This document shows, in pieces, positions 57,987 to 64,000 of a DNA stretch of 64,000 nt. The translations under genes were made by a program, and so were the position numbers. The first letter of the stretch is position 1; each line of letters opens with the position of its first letter. The stretch is from Spirodela intermedia (taxonomy: Eukaryota > Streptophyta > Magnoliopsida > Alismatales > Araceae): NCBI GenBank assembly GCA_902729315.2, contig LR746270.1, positions 8,282,721-8,346,720 on the forward strand, read 5' to 3'. Under the pieces are notes generated by a model, which was not told where the DNA came from, did not search any database, and worked only from the letters and a program-made list of their open reading frames with translations.

Positions 57987-60431
57987 CTAGTAGCCGCCTT
58001 GAATGTAAGCGTTGAGGCGGTTCAGCTCCTCCCTGTGCTCGCTCACCACGGCTCGGACGACGTCGCCGATGGAGACCATGCCCGCCATCCCCTCGCCGTC
58101 GACCACCGGGATATGCCTGATACGCTTGTCTGCCCACACAGAAACAAGGGTCAGCGAGCCACCGCGGGCCCCCTTTCGATCGATCATCTGCTGAGAGCTT
58201 CAACGTAGAGATGGCGTTAGCCGACCTGTCATCAGCTGCATCGCCTGCAGAACCTTGGTGTCCGGGGTCACAGTAATGAGCTTGTTCTGCAAGATGAGAA
58301 GAGAAAGAAAGATGCCGGTCCATCAGAATCCCGTTATCCCGTGGAGCTGCCCCCGACCAGAAAAAAAAGGAAAGAAAGGAAAACCCATCCCCTGGCCGGT
58401 CCATCGCTGCTCTATTACCTCTTCAGTCATGATGTCCCCAACCTTGGTCGACTTGGACGACCTTCCCTGTACGATGATCTTCCTCAGATAGTCTAGAGAC
58501 ACAAAGCAAATTCGTCATGAGGCATGTATACCATGTGTATCTCAAGAATTTCTTAAACCAAAAAAAAATATCAATCTTTTCTTCTTTCACGCCGTGAAGA
58601 AAAGCAGGCCGAAATACTTGTCTCGTCAGAATCTGTGTGCACCGCCCCCTCTCACCCCAGCTTTAGTTCTACAGAACAGACATCCAAAGATCTACAAGCT
58701 TCCTGCTCAGTGGATTGAAGAGGGTTTACTAGGCTTCCGTGGATTGAAGAAAATGGGAGATGCTGTGAAATAAGTACCACACACCCTAGAGAGTGAAGCT
58801 GCGCGAGAGCGGTACAAACAGCCAGAAGGTAACAACAATATATCACATGGAGATACCAGTATTCACCACAGCGCTATAGCCGCGTAAAACATGTCGGCCC
58901 ACAAACAGAGGAGTGTAGGATATGCTGCTCGAATGAGAATTCTCGTCGTAGCAATAGTTGCAAGGTAAGTTTCTGGGTCGACACCCAACTCTGACTAAAA
59001 ATGCTTCATGCGACACTGACAAAAATTCCGATGTCTACAACAATTAGGACGTTTCACCCAGAAGATATCGCTTTTTTGACCGAGTTATACTTTACACACT
59101 CCATCTGATTCCCTGGCTGAATGAAAATGTTACAGTAAATTAGAACGCATCATGTCCACGACAGAAGGATAGCCCACTCTTCAGCAAATTCGTGCAGGTT
59201 CCGAAACAACGATGGTACGAATAGAGGGGTACACTGATCAATAAAGATATCTGGAGCCTTTAACTATTGAAAATCTTTACAAACGAAGGCTAAAAGGCCT
59301 TGGAAGGATTTTTTTCCAGTTTCATGGGTTCGAATCACCAAAATACAGATTAAATACTAAAATAAAAAAATACGATTTCCTTGGCAACACGACCGGCTTT
59401 TCTCATTAAAAATAAATTCTCAAAGTGTTCGCATGCATTCTACACGTAAAAGAACTGGGTATTTATTAACAAAAAAAGAAGAAGCATATGTAAACATTCC
59501 GTCTAGTCTGTTTTAAAAAAGAAAAGGTAACGCGATGCATTGAGAGGTGTTATCCCATTTTAAGCTTCCATGAATGCCTCATCACCTGGGGAATGCGCAA
59601 TTTCATTGAGAGGTGCATTGAGAACTGGGCATCTCCTTCATCCTTACGAAATTTCATGCCCATTCTTCCCAAGCTAAGATGATGTCCCCACTTATGTAAC
59701 CTCTAAGCTACTATCTAAAAAAACAGCATCATCATCTAACAAACAGGACTCAATAGAAGAAAAAAAACATCGTGAGGGATTCCATAATTAAATCCTCGAG
59801 GTAATCATCGACAAAGCCAGGATTCTTCTCTCAAAATAAGGTTCAGATATATTTCAAAAACTAGATAAGAGACGTCAAGGCCCTGAATATGTGTAAATAA
59901 CTCGTATTTCCAAATCATTACCTCTCTCTGTAATAATCCCCGCGAGAGATTTTACCTCTCCTGGTTTGACAACCACCAGAGCTCCCACGTTGTTCTGAGT
60001 CATCTGAGATCACCGTCAAGAAACACGAGAAATGGCAATAGATTAACCAGAGACAGAGGAGGGTTCCCAGTGACCGGGAAAACCAGCAACTTCCTTCTCA
60101 TTATCTCGACGAAAAATAATAAAACAAAAGAAAAGGCTACCGATTTGACGGCCTCATAAACAGTGTCCTCGGTAGTGCACCAAAGCCACGAGCCGTCGGC
60201 CCCTTTCCCTTTTGCCTTAAGGATGTCAGCGATGGTGGTGCTCTCGAAGCCAGTCTCTTCCAGCTTAGCTCCGCTGGTAGCCGCCGACGAGTCAAAGAAA
60301 CGCAGGGATAACAGACCGACGGGGCGCAGGAGGTCGGGAGATTTGGTAACGGAGAGACGGATGTGACTCAGGACAGCATGGCTGAGAAGGTTCCCACGGG
60401 AACGGATCACTTTGATCGCACCTTGCATCAT
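57987..60431 (-). CDS. CBSX3: CBS-domain protein CBSX3, mitochondrial
   Basis: CBSX3 is a small protein with a pair of CBS domains. In Arabidopsis it is reported to regulate mitochondrial thioredoxin o and redox state. Exons are 60431-60141, 60003-59922, 58492-58419, 58286-58226 and 58129-57987, giving 216 residues. The Arg/Leu/Ser-rich first ~55 residues look like a mitochondrial presequence. CBS1 covers TTIADILKAKGKGADGSWLW to LVVVKPGEVKSLAGIITERD. CBS2 covers KVGDIMTEENKLITVTPDT to KRIRHIPVVDGEGMAGMVSI and GDVVRAVVSEH. The end is NRLNAYIQGGY. A leader intron is likely, with donor at 60831/60830 and acceptor at 60438/60437. Intron 2 is 1.4 kb. Confidence 0.94.
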
Positions 60432-60960
60432 GATGATCTGCACCTGCACGAGGAGCAGGGAACGGAATGGCGAACGATTAACACAGATTAAAAGAGCAGA
60501 AACCAACAGGTCTGCATAGATCCGTTTTACAGTTAATATGTCATAGAAACTGATCTCATCTTCCTTATTTTCAATCAACAGATCAAGTTATCCCGACATT
60601 CCATGTCGATCAAAGAAGTCTTTAAGGACGCACCAAGACAGCGTGCTTCGTGGCGTCAATCAGACCTCCATCCTTTTTTCTCACAAGGACTGAGACGCTC
60701 GGAAATGGAGGCGTCGCCCTTCAGACCTAGCCCGGCCGCATAAAAGCCAGGAGAAGAAGAAGAAGAAGAAGGAAAGAAGCAAAGGAAGCCTAGAGGTGGA
60801 GAGGATGCGCGGAAAGCGTCATAAGCTCACCTTCCTCTTTCTGCCTTCTCGGTGCCGGCGGGGGCAGCAGCGGCAGGACAGCGGCGAAGCCGATCGACGG
60901 CAGGAGGGTACAGGGCAATGAAGTGGGGGAGTGGAGGAGAAAAAAGGTGACCGGTCGACC
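60432..60960 (-). other. CBSX3 5'UTR with leader intron
   Basis: On the minus strand a leader exon ends AGGAAG/GTGAGC (60831/60830). The acceptor TGCAG lies at 60438, six bases before the ATG at 60431. The 393-bp intron is non-coding. Confidence 0.5.
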
Positions 60961-61046
60961 GGGTCGGGCGGTAAGATGAGGTGCTCCCGAGCACAGATTG
61001 TGGGCCCCCACTCCCACCATCTTCGAGCTTATCCGCTCGCGTGCCA

Positions 61047-61224
61047 CGTAAAATGACGACCACCAATTTTGAGGGGAGCCATCACCATTTTTTACATACA
61101 CGTGAATGACGACCCCTTCCCGTACGTAGAACGGGATGCTTGGTATCAGGGATACGTAGAATGACGTCATCATTCCCAGGCCCGCGCCTTTTGCCTAAAC
61201 CAGGTAGCAGATGACGTCATCATT
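61047..61224 (-). promoter_or_regulatory. ATGACG repeat array upstream of CBSX3
   Basis: ATGACG occurs at 61053, 61106, 61161 and 61211, that is every 50-55 bp. The first three are preceded by ACGT-containing text. The last two are the palindrome ATGACGTCAT followed by CATT. TGACG is the core of TGA/as-1-type bZIP sites. Confidence 0.6.
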
Positions 61225-62613
61225 TTCGTGTTTGAATGACAGTTTATTGATTACATGCGACACTCTTGTGAAAGGAACGTTTTTAGTCGTAAGCATTCAG
61301 TATATGGAAGAATACCCCAAATAATATGGACCCCGAGCTTACCTTTTGTGCTACCATGGTACGAGACATGACCTAATCTGGATAAGTAGACTTTGGAAAT
61401 GGACACATTATACTTTTACTCATCAAACATGTAGTTTGGAAATTCAGATTCTTCAAGTTCATTCTAGTAAGTAATATTTATATGAATGTTCAACAATAAT
61501 CTTTATTTATCATTTAAACGAACTTGAGAGATAATAATCTTTATAATTGGATAACAACATAAAATATCGATTTCTAACTATTTTTGATCTACAAAAAAAA
61601 ATTAAATATACAATGAATGTTAATATCTATTGAATCTTGTTAGACGAATATAGATCTGCTATCACTTTGTGTAAAGCTGATGTAGTTTTTAGGAAATACC
61701 CACCCACCTCCATGATGGCAAATAATTGATCTATCTCTTCAAGCATTCATTACAACAAAGTAATGCGAGGCAACAACAAAATAAGAAAAAAAAGAAGAAG
61801 ACAAAATGACTAGAAGACACCTACCATATTATTAAGTGGAATGTATTTCTATTGAAGCTATATTTTTTATGTTATAATTATTTTATTATTTTATTTTTGT
61901 GTGTTAACTTGTAGAATAAATATAATAATACATTATTAATTTTGGAAGCATGAAGTTAAGGACAACATAATTTTTGATTTTTAAACATAAGATAAAATAA
62001 AAATATATTGTTCCCCGCTGGCAAGCCAACACTCAATAGTTAACCTATAGGGTTGTTAGGCTCGAGTGGCTAAGGACTCACTTCACACAAGTGTGCATCA
62101 CTTCCTGCCACATTTTGGGGGCCAATCGGTCGTGGAGCATGGAGCATCGTACACATGTGTGCGTGTGAGGGCAAACCACCTATTACCTTCTCTCAAGAAG
62201 GTCCTAGACATTATTTTATTCAAGAGAAAGTATCTCTACACATGCATGAATGATAGGAATTAAATGGTAAGATGTTTTATTTCTATTAATTTGATGCACT
62301 AAAGGTTGATAAATATAAGGTAACTATAGATGATGAAGACTTATCAACTACAATATAATTTTTTTTTTTAAAACAACATAGAAATATGATTGATTATATA
62401 TGTGGAGGAGCTTTTATAGAGAAAACCCTTAATGAGATTTATAATCTTTATGAAAATTTAAGTGAAAGTTCTAAGGATCAAGCCTCTTTTTTTAGTTGAT
62501 AGAAAAAATAATACCATGAGGAGTGTTATAACAGCCCAAATTTTCTTTGATGAGTGAGGGGGCCAGTTATTTCCGTACATAATTTTTATTGATTCAGATT
62601 GGCATAATACAAA
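61225..62613. other. AT-rich spacer, probably old mobile-element debris
   Basis: This is the longest AT-rich gene-free stretch of the window. No intact gene is supported. A short gag-like frame is noted at 62386-62499. The right end holds the acireductone dioxygenase 3'UTR. Confidence 0.4.
62386..62499 (+). mobile_element. Possible retrotransposon gag relic
   Basis: A short frame contains CGGAFIEKTLNEIYNLYENL, with the G-x-x-K-T-x-E-x-Y-x-L-x-E-x-(L/M) spacing seen in plant Ty3/gypsy gag domains. It is broken on both sides and very short, so this is a weak call. Confidence 0.3.
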
Positions 62614-63370
62614 CTAGACTGCCTTAAGAGCAATACGAGGCTTCTCCAAGAAGCTCTTGATGTACACTCGCCTTGCTGGATGGTCCTCCTGGGGCCGATT
62701 GTATGCTGTCCACACTGGTTCCCCAATGAACAGCCTCATCAACTGTGTAAAACTAAATGTCGTCATTTTTCTTAAAACTTCACTTTTATATTTAGATATA
62801 TAAATCTATAGTAATTAATCAAATCAAAACACATATTTAGTGTAGACCCAGTTGGGCCTGGGCTTCTCAACATGCCCCAGCCTGAAACACTAGAAGAACC
62901 CTAGACCAATTGCAGTCCGTTGATACCCCCCAGTCTGACTTGATTACGTCGTTCATTTATAATATTTTCCATTAGACCCATGCTGGCTAATAGAGAAGAA
63001 ATTTAGGTTTAGTTCTTGGTACCTTGACGTAGTTTGAGGTGTCTAAAGTGAAGCGATGGTAGATTCCGGCTGGTAGGACGATCATATCGCCCGCCTTAAT
63101 CCAGATGCGGATCCAATGGTCGTCCTTGCCGCGAACATCAAAGTAACCGCTGCCCTCCAGGCAGAAGCGGATCTCCTCGTCGGCATGTATGTGCTCGCGG
63201 AAGAAGTTATTCAGCTTCTCCTCGTAGTTCTCAACTTTCCCTGGGCATAGCTCTAGCAGATCCTGCGACCACAGAAGGAGAAGCATTTTCACAAAGAGGT
63301 GGATGGTCCACTATATGTTCATATTGCACAGTCAAAATAGAGCGAGAGAGGGATAGAGAACAGAGACAGG

Positions 63371-63439
<69 letters not shown>

Positions 63440-63618
63440 GGAGAGAGAACAGAAATAGGGGGAGAGAGAGAGAGAGAGAGAACAGAGACAGGGGGAGAGA
63501 GAGAGAGATACAGAGAAACAGAGATAGGGGGGAGAGAGAGAGAGGGAGACAGAGAAGAGACGGGGAGAGAGAGAGAGAGAGGTTGAGAGAAAGGAGACGT
63601 AGAGACAGGGAAGGAGAG

Positions 63619-63661
<43 letters not shown>

Positions 63662-63779
63662 TATCAGTAATAGACGGAACAGACCATGTAATTATATCCC
63701 CTGTTTTCTCTGATTTCATTTAGCTGCTCGTTGTTTTCATAGTCTTTTGGATCGAGATGCCAGTACAGGATACCGATCT
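62614..63779 (-). CDS. ARD: Acireductone dioxygenase, methionine salvage (5' partial)
   Basis: ARD oxidises acireductone in the methionine salvage cycle, giving the keto-acid precursor of Met (Fe form). Exons seen are 63779-63685, 63262-63023 and 62742-62614. The upstream exon(s) with the start lie beyond the right edge. The cupin metal ligands are in [18 protein letters not shown] (two His and a Glu) and [11 protein letters not shown] (His). Other marks are [66 protein letters not shown] and [16 protein letters not shown]. The first splice phase (two bases before ATC) agrees with a preceding exon ending in one base. The intron between the first two exons is almost entirely a CT/GA microsatellite. 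Confidence 0.93.
63330..63655. repeat. Long interrupted (GA)n tract in ARD intron
   Basis: About 325 bp of GA repeats with GGGG, ACAG and ATAG interruptions fill most of a 422-bp intron. On the gene strand this is a CT tract ending about 65 bp before the acceptor. Confidence 0.9.
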
Positions 63780-64000
63780 CTGCAAGGTACGAATTCTATT
63801 AAGCAGACTGATTCGATCACCATGATAAATGTACACGCGGACACAGAATGATGCATTTTTGTTGCATAAATTACGAAAAAGTGAAAGATACAAGTTAGTA
63901 TATTTCAGCTTCAGTCGCTAGATTCCTAAAACTCCACCGTATTAAGGCAACTCCATTACACTGGACGAGACAGCAGAGATCCATGAAACGTTTTCTGTAC
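63780..64000. other. ARD intron, running off the window
   Basis: This is non-coding sequence upstream (on the gene strand) of the exon at 63779. The 5' exon is not in the window. Confidence 0.5.

Noticed and set aside
62046-62110. tRNA-like or SINE-like box A (GGCTCGAGTGGCTAA)
   Set aside because: No matching B box at the right distance and no cloverleaf can be folded by eye.
1-64000. A new multigene defence or biosynthetic system
   Set aside because: Neighbouring genes belong to unrelated housekeeping pathways with their own promoters. Nothing in gene order or content supports a functional cluster beyond the small-gene stretch noted in the findings.

Overview
This is plant nuclear DNA, most likely from a monocot with a compact genome. 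The genes have GT-AG introns, several CDS are very GC-rich, and upstream regions carry long CT/GA tracts. The proteins are typical land-plant families: a POLTERGEIST-type PP2C, PPR, NUP98, AGPase large subunit, arogenate dehydratase and CBSX3. I could not name the species. The window holds 15 recognisable protein-coding genes, two of them cut by the window edges, plus five small single-exon candidates and one weak ORF. I saw no prokaryotic operon, CRISPR array, rRNA or convincing tRNA.

Layout: 1-3428 (+) 3' part of a PP2C gene; 4134-8358 (-) organellar ribosomal protein uL4; 8991-10571 (+) intronless PPR gene sharing a divergent promoter with uL4; 11191-21002 (+) 12-exon NUP98; 21564-21929 (-) small basic ORF; 23927-24914 (-) MED7; 25885-26700 (-) rhomboid-like protein; 28231-32910 (-) 15-exon AGPase large subunit; 33992-34894 (-) DTW-domain tRNA modification enzyme; 37574-38861 (+) VTT/TVP38-type membrane protein with a 5'UTR intron; 40.2-46.3 kb a stretch of small single-exon candidates with TATA boxes and ABRE-like motifs; 46857-48991 (-) METTL18-type histidine methyltransferase; 50363-51646 (+) intronless divergent arogenate/prephenate dehydratase; 52457-54558 (-) plastid ribosomal protein L3; 56304-57231 (+) plastid DUF7804-type protein; 57987-60431 (-) CBSX3; 61.3-62.6 kb AT-rich spacer with a possible retrotransposon gag scrap; 62614-63779 (-) 3' part of acireductone dioxygenase.

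Exon models were built by hand from splice signals and protein-family continuity. In each recognised model the coding lengths sum to whole codons. The genes do not form one pathway. They are mostly housekeeping genes for organelle translation, nuclear transport, transcription, starch synthesis, Phe synthesis and methionine salvage, in ordinary eukaryotic order. I found no convincing new multigene system. The most interesting leads are the small single-exon genes at 41-46 kb with their ABRE-rich spacer, an ATGACG repeat array upstream of CBSX3, a base-composition switch in the last NUP98 exon, an AGPase large subunit with catalytic-type residues, and a shortened MED7.
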